From NCBI RefSeq assembly GCF_031085165.1, contig NZ_JAVHTY010000002.1:854857-918856 (forward strand): DNA of 64,000 bases, written 5' to 3'. Position 1 is the stretch's first letter, and each line of letters opens with the position of its first letter. Of this stretch, positions 46,489-56,504 are shown in pieces. The notes under the pieces are model-generated. The model was not told the origin of the DNA, did not search any database, and saw only the letters and a program-made list of their open reading frames with translations. Origin of the DNA: Pseudomonas sp. 102515 (GTDB lineage: Bacteria > Pseudomonadota > Gammaproteobacteria > Pseudomonadales > Pseudomonadaceae). The position numbers were made by a program, and so were the translations under genes.

Positions 46489-47799
46489 ATGCAAGTTTCC
46501 GTTGAAAACACCTCTGCTCTCGAGCGTCGCATGACCATTGGCGTGCCGGCCGAGCGTATTGAAACCGAAGTGAACAAGCGTCTGCAGCAGACTGCACGGC
46601 GTGCCAAGGTTCCCGGTTTCCGCCCGGGCAAGGTACCCATGAGCGTCATCCGCCAGCGCTACGAAGCCTCGGCTCGTCAGGAAGCCTTGGGTGATCTCAT
46701 TCAGGAAACCTTCTACGAAGCCGTTGTCGAGCAGAAGCTCAATCCGGCCGGCGCACCCGCCGTCGAACCCAAGGTGTTCGAAAAGGGCAAGGACCTGGAA
46801 TACGTCGCCACCTTCGAAGTCTTCCCCGAGTTCGAAGTCAAGGGCCTGGACGGCATCGAGATCGAGCGTCAGGACGCAAGCGTCGAAGACGCCGACATCG
46901 ACAAGATGCTCGACGTGCTGCGCAAGCAGGGCACCCGTTACGAGGCCGTTGACCGTGCTGCCGCCAACGATGACCAGGTCACCATCGATTTCGTCGGCAC
47001 CCAGGATGGCGAAGCCTTCGCCGGTGGCTCCGCCGAGAACACCAAGCTGGTGCTGGGTTCGGGTCGCATGATCCCCGGTTTCGAAGACGGCCTGGTCGGT
47101 GCCAAGGCCGGTGACGAGCGCGTGCTCGACCTGACCTTCCCCGAGGACTACCAGAACCTGGATCTGGCCGGCAAGGCCGCCCAGTTCAAGGTCACCGTCA
47201 AGGAAGTGGCCGCGCCCGAGCTGCCCGAACTGAACGAAGCCTTCTTCAAGCAGTTCGGCGTGGAAGAGACCACTGTCGAAGGTTTCCGCGCCGAAGTGCG
47301 CAAGAACATGGAGCGCGAGCTGCGCCAGGCCCTCAAGACCAAGGTCAAGAACCAGGTCATGGACGGTCTGCTGGCCGCCAACCAGATCGACGTTCCGGCT
47401 GCTCTGATCAGCAACGAAGTGGATCGTCTGCGCGTTCAGGCCGTCCAGCAGTTCGGTGGCAACATCCAGCCCGAGCAACTGCCGGCCGAGCTGTTCAGCG
47501 AACAGGCCAAGCGCCGCGTGCTGCTGGGTCTGATCATCGCCGAGATGGTCAAGCAGTTCGAGCTCAAGCCCGATGATGCCCGCGTCCGCGAGCTGATCGA
47601 GGAAATGGCGGCGGCCTACCAGGAGCCCGAGCAGGTAGTGAAGTGGTACTACCAGAACGAGCAGCAGCTGAACGAAGTGCGTTCGGTTGTACTGGAAGAA
47701 CAAGTCGTGGATACTGTCCTCAAGCAGGCAAAAGTCACCGACAAGCAGGTCTCCTACGAGGACGCGGTCAAACCGGCCGAGGCTCCGCAAGCAGCCTGA
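46489..47799 (+). CDS. tig: Trigger factor, ribosome-associated chaperone and prolyl isomerase
   Basis: The ATG at 46489 follows GAGGA; the upstream-extended frame is non-coding. The 436-residue product has the ribosome-docking signature GFRPGKVP at about residue 43-50, an FKBP-type PPIase domain (about 160-245, [29 protein letters not shown]) and a helical C-terminal chaperone domain. It binds nascent chains at the ribosome exit. It heads the tig-clpP-clpX-lon block as in other pseudomonads. Confidence 0.97.
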   Translation: MQVSVENTSALERRMTIGVPAERIETEVNKRLQQTARRAKVPGFRPGKVPMSVIRQRYEASARQEALGDLIQETFYEAVVEQKLNPAGAPAVEPKVFEKGKDLEYVATFEVFPEFEVKGLDGIEIERQDASVEDADIDKMLDVLRKQGTRYEAVDRAAANDDQVTIDFVGTQDGEAFAGGSAENTKLVLGSGRMIPGFEDGLVGAKAGDERVLDLTFPEDYQNLDLAGKAAQFKVTVKEVAAPELPELNEAFFKQFGVEETTVEGFRAEVRKNMERELRQALKTKVKNQVMDGLLAANQIDVPAALISNEVDRLRVQAVQQFGGNIQPEQLPAELFSEQAKRRVLLGLIIAEMVKQFELKPDDARVRELIEEMAAAYQEPEQVVKWYYQNEQQLNEVRSVVLEEQVVDTVLKQAKVTDKQVSYEDAVKPAEAPQAA

Positions 47800-47823
47800 T
47801 CTGCCTCCAGTTGCTAGTTCACC

Positions 47824-47855
47824 TAAGCCAGCCTCGTGCTGGCTTATGTGTTTTT
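47824..47855 (+). terminator. Terminator or attenuator between tig and clpP
   Basis: The 9-bp stem TAAGCCAGC/GCTGGCTTA with loop CTCGT is followed by TGTGTTTTT. It may limit read-through from tig into clpP. Confidence 0.7.
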
Positions 47856-47889
47856 GACAGGTCATCCAGATAGGGAGCTAGTGCAGGAC

Positions 47890-48531
47890 ATGTCCCGCAA
47901 TTCATACATGCAATCCATGCCCGATATTCAAGCCGCTGGCGGTCTGGTACCCATGGTGGTGGAGCAATCCGCCCGGGGCGAGCGCGCCTACGACATCTAC
48001 TCCCGGCTGCTCAAGGAGCGGGTCATCTTCCTGGTGGGTCAGGTCGAGGACTACATGGCCAATCTGGTCGTCGCCCAGCTGCTGTTCCTGGAAGCGGAGA
48101 ATCCTGACAAGGACATCCACCTCTATATCAACAGCCCGGGTGGTTCGGTGACCGCCGGCATGTCGATCTACGACACCATGCAGTTCATCAAGCCCGACGT
48201 TTCGACCATCTGCATCGGCCAGGCCTGCAGCATGGGCGCCCTGCTGCTGGCAGGCGGTGCCGCCGAGAAGCGCTTCTGCCTGCCGCACTCGCGGATGATG
48301 ATTCACCAGCCGCTGGGCGGCTTCCAGGGTCAGGCGTCGGACATCGAAATTCACGCCCGTGAAATTCTGACCATCCGTGAGCGTCTGAACAAGGTACTGG
48401 CGCATCACACCGGTCAGCCCATGGACGTGATCGCCCGCGACACCGACCGTGACAACTTCATGAGTGGCCCCGAAGCCGTTGCCTACGGCCTGATCGACAA
48501 GGTCCTCGAGAAGCGCAACATCCCCGCCTGA
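47890..48531 (+). CDS. clpP: ATP-dependent Clp protease proteolytic subunit
   Basis: The ATG at 47890 gives 213 residues and a start ([12 protein letters not shown]) that matches P. aeruginosa ClpP, with a short propeptide before [19 protein letters not shown]. The catalytic Ser is in [11 protein letters not shown], His in [10 protein letters not shown], and Asp in [11 protein letters not shown]. It forms the tetradecameric barrel that works with ClpX or ClpA. Confidence 0.97.
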   Translation: MSRNSYMQSMPDIQAAGGLVPMVVEQSARGERAYDIYSRLLKERVIFLVGQVEDYMANLVVAQLLFLEAENPDKDIHLYINSPGGSVTAGMSIYDTMQFIKPDVSTICIGQACSMGALLLAGGAAEKRFCLPHSRMMIHQPLGGFQGQASDIEIHAREILTIRERLNKVLAHHTGQPMDVIARDTDRDNFMSGPEAVAYGLIDKVLEKRNIPA

Positions 48532-48544
48532 CCCCCCCTCGACC

Positions 48545-48574
48545 ACCTGCCCAGGCGCCGTCGTTTGGGCAGGT
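48545..48574 (+). other. Hairpin after clpP
   Basis: ACCTGCCCA/TGGGCAGGT (9 bp, 12-base loop) lies just past clpP with no T run. It may stabilise the clpP mRNA 3' end or mark partial termination before the clpX promoter. Confidence 0.5.
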
Positions 48575-48577
48575 AGG

Positions 48578-48606
48578 CTTGAAAAACCGTGCAATAGGCT
48601 CCATCT
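48578..48606 (+). promoter_or_regulatory. Sigma-32-like promoter for clpX
   Basis: CTTGAA (48578-48583) and CTCCATCT (48599-48606) with a 15-base spacer match the heat-shock consensus CTTGAA-N13-15-CCCCATNT at most positions. The clpX ATG follows 34 bases later. Confidence 0.55.
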
Positions 48607-48640
48607 TGTTGATGTAAGCACATTCCATTGGATCGATCGA

Positions 48641-49921
48641 ATGACAGATACGCGCAATAGCGACGATAACGGCAAGCTGCTTTACTGCTCCTTCTGCGGC
48701 AAGAGTCAGCACGAAGTACGTAAATTGATCGCTGGACCCTCCGTCTTCATCTGCGACGAATGCGTCGACCTGTGCAATGACATCATCCGCGAGGAAGTCC
48801 AGGAAGCTCAGGCCGAAAGCAATGCGCACAAGCTGCCAGCGCCGAAGGAAATCAGCGCCATCCTCGACCAGTATGTCATTGGTCAGCAGCGTGCCAAGCG
48901 GGTCCTCGCCGTTGCCGTCTACAACCACTACAAGCGTCTGAATCAGCGCGAGAAGAAGGACGACGTCGAACTGGGCAAGAGCAACATCCTGCTCATCGGC
49001 CCGACCGGTTCGGGCAAGACCTTGCTGGCGGAAACGCTGGCGCGCCTGCTCAACGTGCCTTTCACCATCGCCGATGCCACCACTCTGACCGAAGCCGGTT
49101 ATGTGGGTGAGGACGTCGAGAACATCATTCAGAAGTTGCTGCAGAAGTGCGACTACGATGTGGAAAAGGCCCAGATGGGTATCGTCTACATCGACGAGAT
49201 CGATAAGATCTCGCGCAAGTCCGACAACCCTTCCATCACCCGCGATGTGTCGGGCGAGGGCGTGCAGCAGGCCCTGCTGAAGCTGATCGAAGGTACCGTG
49301 GCGTCGGTTCCGCCTCAGGGTGGCCGCAAGCATCCCCAGCAGGAATTCCTGCAGGTCGATACCCGCAACATCCTGTTCATCTGCGGTGGCGCCTTCGCCG
49401 GTCTGGAAAAGGTCATTCAGAACCGTTCCACCAAGGGTGGCGGCATCGGCTTCAACGCCGAGGTACGCAGCGTGGAGCTGGGCAAGAAGATCGGCGAATC
49501 CCTGCGTGACGCCGAGCCCGAGGATCTGGTCAAGTTCGGTCTGATTCCCGAGTTCGTCGGCCGTCTGCCGGTCATCGCGACCCTGGACGAGCTGGACGAG
49601 CCGGCGCTGATGCAGATCCTGACCGAGCCGAAGAACGCCCTGACCAAGCAGTACGCCAAGCTGTTCGAGATGGAAGACGTGGATCTGGAATTCCGTCCCG
49701 ACGCCCTCAAGGCGGTCGCCCGCAAGGCGCTGGAGCGCAAGACCGGTGCCCGGGGTCTGAGATCCATCCTCGAAGGCATCCTGCTCGAGACCATGTACGA
49801 GATTCCTTCGCAGAAGGAAGTCAGCAAGGTGGTCATCGACGAGAGCGTCATCGACGGGAGTTCCCAGCCGCTGCTCATCTACGAGAACAGCGAGCCCGCC
49901 AAGGCGGCGCCGGACGCGTGA
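48641..49921 (+). CDS. clpX: ATP-dependent Clp protease ATP-binding subunit
   Basis: The 426-residue AAA+ unfoldase starts with the C4 zinc-binding domain (CSFCGK...CDECVDLC, residues about 11-45). Walker A is GPTGSGKT, Walker [10 protein letters not shown], and sensor-2 [10 protein letters not shown]. It unfolds tagged substrates and feeds ClpP. The IGF-type ClpP-binding loop appears as GGIGFNAEV. Placement after clpP is typical. Confidence 0.97.
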   Translation: MTDTRNSDDNGKLLYCSFCGKSQHEVRKLIAGPSVFICDECVDLCNDIIREEVQEAQAESNAHKLPAPKEISAILDQYVIGQQRAKRVLAVAVYNHYKRLNQREKKDDVELGKSNILLIGPTGSGKTLLAETLARLLNVPFTIADATTLTEAGYVGEDVENIIQKLLQKCDYDVEKAQMGIVYIDEIDKISRKSDNPSITRDVSGEGVQQALLKLIEGTVASVPPQGGRKHPQQEFLQVDTRNILFICGGAFAGLEKVIQNRSTKGGGIGFNAEVRSVELGKKIGESLRDAEPEDLVKFGLIPEFVGRLPVIATLDELDEPALMQILTEPKNALTKQYAKLFEMEDVDLEFRPDALKAVARKALERKTGARGLRSILEGILLETMYEIPSQKEVSKVVIDESVIDGSSQPLLIYENSEPAKAAPDA

Positions 49922-49924
49922 CAG

Positions 49925-49945
49925 AAGGGGCTTCGGCCCCTTTTT
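49925..49945 (+). terminator. Intrinsic terminator after clpX
   Basis: AAGGGGC-TTCG-GCCCCTT with a stable UUCG tetraloop is followed by TTT, directly after the clpX stop. Confidence 0.85.
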
Positions 49946-49958
49946 CATTTCAGCGACG

Positions 49959-49987
49959 GTTGTATTTTGCGGCGGCCAACCTCATGT
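49959..49987 (+). promoter_or_regulatory. Sigma-32-like promoter for lon
   Basis: GTTGTA (49959-49964) and CCTCATGT (49980-49987) are spaced by 15 bases. The -10 differs from CCCCATNT at one position, whereas the -35 is weaker (4 of 6). The lon ATG is 60 bases downstream. Confidence 0.45.
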
Positions 49988-50047
49988 TAGAGGAAACCGA
50001 GGCCTTAACCGCATCTGCGGCCGATTATTTGCCGAGACCCGTATCCC

Positions 50048-52444
50048 ATGACTACGACGATAGAACTTCCCCTGCTGCCCCTACGTGACGTAGTGGTCTA
50101 TCCCCACATGGTCATCCCATTGTTCGTCGGAAGGGAAAAGTCCGTCGAGGCCCTCGAGGCCGCCATGGCTGGCGACAAGCAGATCCTGCTGGTCGCGCAG
50201 AAGAATCCCGGCGATGACGACCCGGCGGCGGATGACATGTATCACATGGGTACGGTCGCAACCGTTCTCCAACTGCTCAAGCTGCCCGATGGTACCGTCA
50301 AGGTCCTGGTCGAGGGCGAGCAGCGTGGCCGTATCGAGTCCTTCGTCGAGAGCCAGGCCTACGCCCGTGCACTGGTCACGCTGATCGAGGACAGCGAAGC
50401 TCCGGATCGCGAATCCGAGGTGTTCTCGCGCAGCCTGATGAGTCAGTTCGAGCAATACGTGCAGCTCGGCAAGAAGGTTCCCGCCGAGGTGCTGTCCTCG
50501 CTCAACAGCATCGAGGACCCCAGCCGCCTGGTCGACACCATGGCCGCGCACATGGCGCTGAAGATCGAGCAGAAGCAGGAAATCCTCGAGATCACCGAGC
50601 TGGGTGCGCGTGTCGAGCACGTGCTGGCCCTGCTGGATGCGGAAATCGACCTCCTGCAGGTGGAGAAGCGCATCCGCGGCCGTGTCAAGAAGCAGATGGA
50701 GCGCAGCCAGCGCGAGTACTATCTCAACGAACAGATGAAGGCCATCCAGAAAGAACTGGGTGACATCGACGAAGGGCACAACGAGGTCGATGACCTCAAG
50801 CGTCGCATCGAAGCCGCCGGTCTGCCCAAGGATGCCCTGGCCAAGGCCAATGCCGAGCTGAACAAGCTCAAGCAGATGTCCCCGATGTCGGCTGAAGCCA
50901 CGGTGGTGCGCTCCTACATCGACTGGCTGGTGAACGTGCCGTGGCAGGCCGAAAGCAAGGTCCGCCTGGACCTGGGGCGTGCCGAGGAAGTCCTCGACAA
51001 GGACCATTACGGTCTCGAGGAAGTGAAGGAACGCATCCTCGAATACCTCGCCGTGCAGAAGCGCGTGAAGAAGGTGCGCGGCCCGGTGCTGTGCCTGGTC
51101 GGTCCGCCCGGGGTGGGCAAGACCTCCCTGGCCGAGTCGATCGCCCGCTCCACCGGTCGCAAGTTCGTACGCATGGCCCTGGGTGGCGTGCGTGACGAAG
51201 CCGAGATCCGCGGTCACCGCCGCACCTACATCGGCTCCATGCCGGGTCGTCTCATCCAGAAGATGACCAAGGTCGGGGTGCGCAATCCGCTGTTCCTGCT
51301 CGACGAAATCGACAAGATGGGTAACGACATGCGCGGCGATCCCGCCTCCGCGTTGCTCGAGGTCCTGGACCCGGAGCAGAACCATACCTTCAACGACCAT
51401 TACCTCGAAGTGGACTACGACCTCTCCGACGTGATGTTCGTCTGCACCGCCAACTCCATGAACATTCCGGCGCCGCTGCTGGATCGCATGGAAGTCATTC
51501 GCCTGCCGGGCTATACCGAGGCGGAAAAGGTCAACATCGCCACCCGCTACCTGATTCCCAAGCAGGTCAAGGCCAACGGCCTGAAGAAGGGCGAGGTGGA
51601 GTTCGATGAGGCCGCGCTGTGCGACATCATCCGCTACTACACCCGCGAAGCGGGCGTCCGGAGCCTGGAGCGCCAGGTGGCCAAGGTCTGCCGCAAGGTG
51701 GTCAAGCAGCACGCCCTGAGCAAGGAGCGTACCGCCAGCGTCACCGTGGACACCCTGGAGCACTGGCTGGGCGTACGCAAGTTCCGCTACGGTCTCGCCG
51801 AGCAGCAGGATCAGATCGGTCAGGTGACCGGGCTGGCCTGGACCCAGGTGGGTGGCGAACTGCTGACCATCGAGTCCGCGGTCGTTCCCGGCAAGGGCCA
51901 GATGATCAAGACCGGTTCGCTGGGCGATGTGATGGCCGAGTCCATCACCGCGGCCCTGACCGTGGTCCGCAGCCGTGGTCGCAGCCTGGGTATTCCCAAG
52001 GACTTCCACGAGAAGCACGACATCCATATCCACGTCCCCGAAGGCGCGACGCCCAAGGACGGTCCGAGTGCCGGTATCGGCATGTGCACGGCGCTGGTCT
52101 CGGCGGCCACCCGCATTCCGGTCCGTGCCGACGTGGCCATGACCGGCGAGATCACCCTGCGTGGTCAGGTCCTGGCCATCGGCGGCCTCAAGGAAAAGCT
52201 GCTCGCGGCCCACCGTGGCGGCATCCGTACCGTGATCATTCCGGAAGAAAACGTCCGGGATCTGCGGGACATTCCGGACAACATCAAGGCCGACTTGCAG
52301 ATCAAGCCGGTCAAATGGATTGACGAGGTCTTGGAGGTTGCGCTGCAATACACCCCGGAGCCGCTTCCGGACGATGGTCCGGAGCTCGTCAGCAAGGACG
52401 AGAAGCGGGATCAGGAAGGCAAGGAGCGCGTCAGTACCCACTGA
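50048..52444 (+). CDS. lon: ATP-dependent protease La
   Basis: The 798-residue product is full length. The N-terminal substrate-binding domain starts [27 protein letters not shown]. Walker A is GPPGVGKT, Walker [11 protein letters not shown], and the protease domain carries the Ser in [10 protein letters not shown] and the Lys in a later strand. It degrades damaged and regulatory proteins. In P. aeruginosa the next gene is hupB; here lon is followed by ppiD after 174 bases. Confidence 0.97.
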   Translation: MTTTIELPLLPLRDVVVYPHMVIPLFVGREKSVEALEAAMAGDKQILLVAQKNPGDDDPAADDMYHMGTVATVLQLLKLPDGTVKVLVEGEQRGRIESFVESQAYARALVTLIEDSEAPDRESEVFSRSLMSQFEQYVQLGKKVPAEVLSSLNSIEDPSRLVDTMAAHMALKIEQKQEILEITELGARVEHVLALLDAEIDLLQVEKRIRGRVKKQMERSQREYYLNEQMKAIQKELGDIDEGHNEVDDLKRRIEAAGLPKDALAKANAELNKLKQMSPMSAEATVVRSYIDWLVNVPWQAESKVRLDLGRAEEVLDKDHYGLEEVKERILEYLAVQKRVKKVRGPVLCLVGPPGVGKTSLAESIARSTGRKFVRMALGGVRDEAEIRGHRRTYIGSMPGRLIQKMTKVGVRNPLFLLDEIDKMGNDMRGDPASALLEVLDPEQNHTFNDHYLEVDYDLSDVMFVCTANSMNIPAPLLDRMEVIRLPGYTEAEKVNIATRYLIPKQVKANGLKKGEVEFDEAALCDIIRYYTREAGVRSLERQVAKVCRKVVKQHALSKERTASVTVDTLEHWLGVRKFRYGLAEQQDQIGQVTGLAWTQVGGELLTIESAVVPGKGQMIKTGSLGDVMAESITAALTVVRSRGRSLGIPKDFHEKHDIHIHVPEGATPKDGPSAGIGMCTALVSAATRIPVRADVAMTGEITLRGQVLAIGGLKEKLLAAHRGGIRTVIIPEENVRDLRDIPDNIKADLQIKPVKWIDEVLEVALQYTPEPLPDDGPELVSKDEKRDQEGKERVSTH

Positions 52445-52528
52445 CAGCGTACCTGGGCTTGATGGGCGGGCTGCCAGACGAGGTTGCTGGTGCTCCGCCG
52501 TCCTGCTGGATGCAAGGTCCTTGATTGA

Positions 52529-52560
52529 CGAAAAGGCGCATCTCGAGATGCGCCTTTTCG
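52529..52560. terminator. Terminator after lon
   Basis: A 32-base perfect palindrome (CGAAAAGGCGCATCTC and its complement) ends in TTTTCG. It lies between lon and ppiD and would work in both directions. Confidence 0.85.
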
Positions 52561-52618
52561 CTATTTGCTATTCGACGATTTCGCCATGGCCGGTCCGGCC
52601 ACAGCTCGTGGGGGGAAC

Positions 52619-54475
52619 ATGCTACAAAACATCAGGGACCGTTCGCAGGGATGGATTGCCAAAGTCATCATCGGATTCATCATCCTGTTGATGGCACTGA
52701 CCGGCTTCGAAGCGATCATCCGCGCCACGGGTCACCAGGGCGCCGTTGCCCTGGTCAACGGCGACGAGATCAAGCAGACGGAACTGGCCCAGGCCGTGGA
52801 AATGCAGCGTCGCCAGCTGCAGCAGCAATTGGGGCAGGGCTTCGATCCGTCCACCCTGGATGATCGTCTGCTGCGTGAATCCGCGCTCAAGGCACTGATC
52901 GACAAGCAACTGCTGCTGCAGAGCGCCAAGGCCGATCGCTTCGCCTTCTCCGAGCAGGCACTGGATCAACTGATCCTCAATACCCCCGAATTCCAGACCG
53001 AAGGGCGTTTCGATCCGCAGCGCTTCGACCAGGCCGTTCGCCAAATGAACTACAACCGCCTGCAATTCCGCGATCTCTTGCGCGACGAGATGCTGATCGG
53101 TCAACTGCGCGCTGGCATCGTCGGCAGCAATTTCGTCACCGATGCCGATATCGAGGCCTTCGCCGCCCTCGAACGTCAGACCCGTGATTTCGCCATGCGT
53201 ACCGTCAAGGCCTCGCCGGCCGGCATCACGCCGACCCAGGACGAGATCCGGGCCTACTACGACAGCCACAAGAACGCCTTCATGACCCCCGAGCAGGTGG
53301 TCATGGAGTACGTCGAGCTGAAGAAGGATGCCTTCCTGGCCAAGGCCAAGGTCGACGAAAGCCGCCTGCAGGCCGCCTACAAATCCGAAATCGCCAATCT
53401 GTCGGAGCAGCGTGACGCCGCCCATATCCTCATCGAGGTCAACGACAAGCAGAACGACGACCAGGCCAAGGCCAAGATCCAGCAGATCCAGGAACGCCTG
53501 AAGAAGGGTGAAGACTTCGGCAAGCTGGCCAAGGAGTTCTCCCAGGACCCGGGTTCGGCGGCCAATGGCGGTGACCTCGGCTTCGCCGGTCGCGGCGTCT
53601 ATGATCCGGCCTTCGAAGAGGCCTTGTACGCCCTGGCACCCCAGCAGGTGTCGGCACCGGTGCGTACCAGCTTTGGCTGGCACCTGATCAAGCTGCAGGG
53701 CGTCCAGGCGCCGGAAGTGCCGACGCTGGCCAGTGTCCGGCCGCGTCTGGAGCAGCAGCTCAAGGCGGAAGACGCCGACCGCCTGTTCGTGGAAGCGGGC
53801 CGCAAGCTGGAAAGCTCCGCCTATGAGTCCTCCGACCTGAGCCAGCCGGCCCAGGAGCTGGGTCTGCAGGTCAAGACCAGCGCTCCCTTCGGTCGCGAAG
53901 GAGGCGAAGGGTTGACCGCCAACCGTCAGGTGATCGAGGCGGCCTTCAGTGAAGACGTCCTGCGCAACGGTGCCAACAGCACCGCGCTGCAACTCGATCC
54001 GGAGACCCTGGTGGTGATTCGTGACAAGGAGCACCGCACGCCTCAGCTGCAACCCCTGGATGCGGTCAGGAAAGAGATCGTGACCCGCCTGACTCAGGAA
54101 AAGGCCGCAGCCGTTGCCAAGCAGGCTGGCGAAGAGCAGCTCAAGACCCTGCGTGCCGGTGGCAAGGCGGCCGCAGGTGACTGGCGTACGGTCGAAGCCG
54201 CCACCCGCAACCAGGAGGGCGTCGATCCCCAGGTGCTGCAGGCGGCCTTCCGCATGGCCAAGCCGGAAGCCGACAAGCCGTCCTATGCCGGAATCAGCCT
54301 GCAGAACGGTGACTTCGTGCTGATCCGCTTGCAGGGCGTAGGGGTGCCCAAGGAAGCCCTGAGCGCCGAGGACAAGGCGTTGTACCGTCGCTACCTGGCT
54401 TCGCGCGCCGGACAGGTCGATTTCGCGGCCTATCGTCGGGCCCTGGATGCCAAGGCCGAGATCAAGCATCTCTGA
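52619..54475 (+). CDS. ppiD: Membrane-anchored peptidyl-prolyl isomerase/chaperone
   Basis: The ATG at 52619 follows GGGGGGAAC. The 618-residue product has an N-terminal cytoplasmic stub, one membrane helix (about 13-35, IAKVIIGFIILLMALTGFEAII), a SurA-like N domain (ALVNGDEIKQTELAQ), a parvulin domain (about 265-360, AAHILIEV...GEDFGKLAKEFSQDPGSAANGGDLG) and a long C-terminal region. It helps outer-membrane and exported proteins fold on the periplasmic face. A terminator follows. Confidence 0.96.
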   Translation: MLQNIRDRSQGWIAKVIIGFIILLMALTGFEAIIRATGHQGAVALVNGDEIKQTELAQAVEMQRRQLQQQLGQGFDPSTLDDRLLRESALKALIDKQLLLQSAKADRFAFSEQALDQLILNTPEFQTEGRFDPQRFDQAVRQMNYNRLQFRDLLRDEMLIGQLRAGIVGSNFVTDADIEAFAALERQTRDFAMRTVKASPAGITPTQDEIRAYYDSHKNAFMTPEQVVMEYVELKKDAFLAKAKVDESRLQAAYKSEIANLSEQRDAAHILIEVNDKQNDDQAKAKIQQIQERLKKGEDFGKLAKEFSQDPGSAANGGDLGFAGRGVYDPAFEEALYALAPQQVSAPVRTSFGWHLIKLQGVQAPEVPTLASVRPRLEQQLKAEDADRLFVEAGRKLESSAYESSDLSQPAQELGLQVKTSAPFGREGGEGLTANRQVIEAAFSEDVLRNGANSTALQLDPETLVVIRDKEHRTPQLQPLDAVRKEIVTRLTQEKAAAVAKQAGEEQLKTLRAGGKAAAGDWRTVEAATRNQEGVDPQVLQAAFRMAKPEADKPSYAGISLQNGDFVLIRLQGVGVPKEALSAEDKALYRRYLASRAGQVDFAAYRRALDAKAEIKHL

Positions 54476-54481
54476 TACGAA

Positions 54482-54507
54482 AAAAGCCCGGGAAACCGGG
54501 CTTTTTC
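54482..54507. terminator. Bidirectional terminator between ppiD and cysK
   Basis: AAAAAGCCCGG-GAAA-CCGGGCTTTTT forms an 11-bp stem with a GNRA loop and A/T runs on both sides, between convergent genes. Confidence 0.9.
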
Positions 54508-54577
54508 TTGGGCGGCGATAACGCTGGCCAGGTCTTGCTGGCAGCGTCCGCAGGGAGAGGGCAGCGCTTCCAGATGA

Positions 54578-55552
54578 TTACTGGACAAGTTCCTGCTCGT
54601 CGAACAGGCCGTCGAACAGCATCGTGGACAGATAGCGCTCACCGGAATCCGGCAGGATGACCACCATGGTCTTGCCCTGCATCTCCGGTGTCTCGGCCAG
54701 CCGGACCGCGGCGGCCATGGCGGCGCCGCAGGAAATGCCGCAGAGAATGCCTTCCTCGCGCATCAGTCGCTGGGCCATCAGCTTGGCCTGCTCATCGCTC
54801 ACCTGCTCGACGCGATCGACCATGGTGAGATCAAGATTGCCGGGCACGAAGCCGGCGCCGATACCCTGGATCTTGTGCGGGCTGGGTTTCACCTCGGCAC
54901 CGGCCAGGGTCTGGCTGATGACCGGCGAGGTCTCCGGCTCGACGGCCACCGAGAGGATCGGCTTGCCCTTGGTGTTCTTGATGAAGCGCGAGATGCCGGT
55001 CAGGGTGCCGCCGGTACCCACGCCGGCTACCAGTACATCGATGGCGCCATCGGTGTCGTTCCAGATCTCGGGGCCGGTGGTCTTCTCGTGGATGGCTGGA
55101 TTGGCCGGGTTGTCGAATTGCTGCGGCATGAAATAGCGATCGGGTTCGCTCTCGGCGATTTCCCGGGCCTTTTCGATGGCGCCCTTCATGCCCTTGGCCG
55201 GCTCGGTCAGCACCAGCTCCGCACCGAGCGCCTTGAGCACCTTGCGCCGCTCCAGACTCATGGAGGCGGGCATGGTCAGTACCAGGCGGTAACCCCGCGC
55301 GGCGGCGACATAGGCCAGGCCGATGCCCGTATTGCCCGAGGTCGGCTCGACCAGGCTCATGCCCGGCTTGAGCAGCCCCTTGGCTTCGGCGTCCCAGATC
55401 AGGTTGGCACCGATGCGGCACTTGACCGAATAGCCCGGGTTGCGCCCCTCGATCTTGGCGAGCAGGGTCACGCCCTTGGGGCCGAGGCGATTGATGTAGA
55501 CCAGCGGCGTATTGCCGATGGACTGGGCGTTGTCAGCGAAGATGCGGCTCAT
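54578..55552 (-). CDS. cysK: Cysteine synthase A (O-acetylserine sulfhydrylase)
   Basis: The 324-residue PLP enzyme has the Schiff-base Lys44 in [11 protein letters not shown], the substrate loop [14 protein letters not shown], a [10 protein letters not shown] phosphate-binding loop, and the C-terminal Ser-containing segment. It makes cysteine from O-acetylserine and sulfide. It is divergent from the MoxR-like gene with about 110 bases between. Confidence 0.95.
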   Translation of the reverse strand: MSRIFADNAQSIGNTPLVYINRLGPKGVTLLAKIEGRNPGYSVKCRIGANLIWDAEAKGLLKPGMSLVEPTSGNTGIGLAYVAAARGYRLVLTMPASMSLERRKVLKALGAELVLTEPAKGMKGAIEKAREIAESEPDRYFMPQQFDNPANPAIHEKTTGPEIWNDTDGAIDVLVAGVGTGGTLTGISRFIKNTKGKPILSVAVEPETSPVISQTLAGAEVKPSPHKIQGIGAGFVPGNLDLTMVDRVEQVSDEQAKLMAQRLMREEGILCGISCGAAMAAAVRLAETPEMQGKTMVVILPDSGERYLSTMLFDGLFDEQELVQ

Positions 55553-55662
55553 GGCGGATCCTGTACGGCGCGGAAAACTCGCAGCCTAGGCCTTGCGTCC
55601 GATGACGTCCAGCCCGGGCGCGGCATGCTATCGTCAGGCGAAACAGCTGCCGAGGATCTGTG

Positions 55663-56496
55663 ATGGCCTTCCAGGGTACCGAGCGTTATGTGGCCACGGC
55701 CGAACTCAGTCTGGCGGTCAATGCCGCCATCCAGCTGGGGCGTCCGCTGCTGGTGAAGGGTGAACCGGGTACCGGCAAGACGCTGCTGGCCGAACAGGTG
55801 GCGGAGAGCCAGGGCGCGCGGCTGATCACCTGGCATGTGAAGTCCACCACCAAGGCGCAGCAGGGCCTCTATGAATACGATGCGGTGAGCCGCCTGCGTG
55901 ACTCCCAGCTCGGCGATCCCCGGGTGCAGGAGGTGGCGAACTACATCAAGCCGGGCAAGCTGTGGGACGCCTTCACCGCCGAGGACCCGGTGGTGCTGCT
56001 GATCGACGAGATCGACAAGGCCGACCTCGAATTTCCCAACGATCTGCTGCTGGAACTCGATCGCATGGAGTTCCACGTTTACGAGACCGGCGAGACCATC
56101 CGCGCCCAGCGGCGCCCGATCATCATCATCACCTCAAACAACGAAAAGGAACTGCCGGACGCCTTCCTGCGCCGCTGCTTCTTTCACTTCATCCGCTTTC
56201 CCGAGCGCGAAACCCTCGAGCGCATCGTCCAGGTGCACTATCCCGACCTCCAGCAGCGTCTGGTCAAGGAGGCCCTGGATCTCTTCCTTGACCTGCGCAG
56301 CGTGCCGGGGCTGAAGAAGAAGCCGTCCACCTCGGAGCTGGTGGACTGGCTCGCGCTGCTGCTGGGCGATGAGGTGGCGCAACGGACACTGCATGGCGAG
56401 GGTGGTCTGCCGCCGCTGGCGGGCGCCCTGTTGAAGAACGAGCAGGATTTGCAGTTGCTCGAACGCCAGGCCTTCATGCGCCGTCGCCGGAGCTGA
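55663..56496 (+). CDS. MoxR-family AAA+ ATPase
   Basis: The ATG at 55663 (after AGGA; a GTG codon precedes it) gives 277 residues. Walker A is GEPGTGKT, Walker B VVLLIDEIDKAD, sensor 1 IIITSNNEKELPDAFLRRC. MoxR ATPases partner with VWA-domain proteins to mature metal enzymes or complexes. The next gene, 8 bases away, encodes such a partner, so the pair is a chaperone-like unit of unknown target. Confidence 0.92.
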   Translation: MAFQGTERYVATAELSLAVNAAIQLGRPLLVKGEPGTGKTLLAEQVAESQGARLITWHVKSTTKAQQGLYEYDAVSRLRDSQLGDPRVQEVANYIKPGKLWDAFTAEDPVVLLIDEIDKADLEFPNDLLLELDRMEFHVYETGETIRAQRRPIIIITSNNEKELPDAFLRRCFFHFIRFPERETLERIVQVHYPDLQQRLVKEALDLFLDLRSVPGLKKKPSTSELVDWLALLLGDEVAQRTLHGEGGLPPLAGALLKNEQDLQLLERQAFMRRRRS

Positions 56497-56504
56497 GGAG
56501 AGGC

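Noticed and set aside
50081..52441. A 786-codon open frame opposite lon
   Set aside because: Lon is fully conserved on the plus strand. Long antisense frames here reflect high-GC codon bias; there is no ribosome site or recognisable protein. The same holds for the frames opposite tig (46390-47865), ppiD (52622-54469) and clpX (48458-49948).
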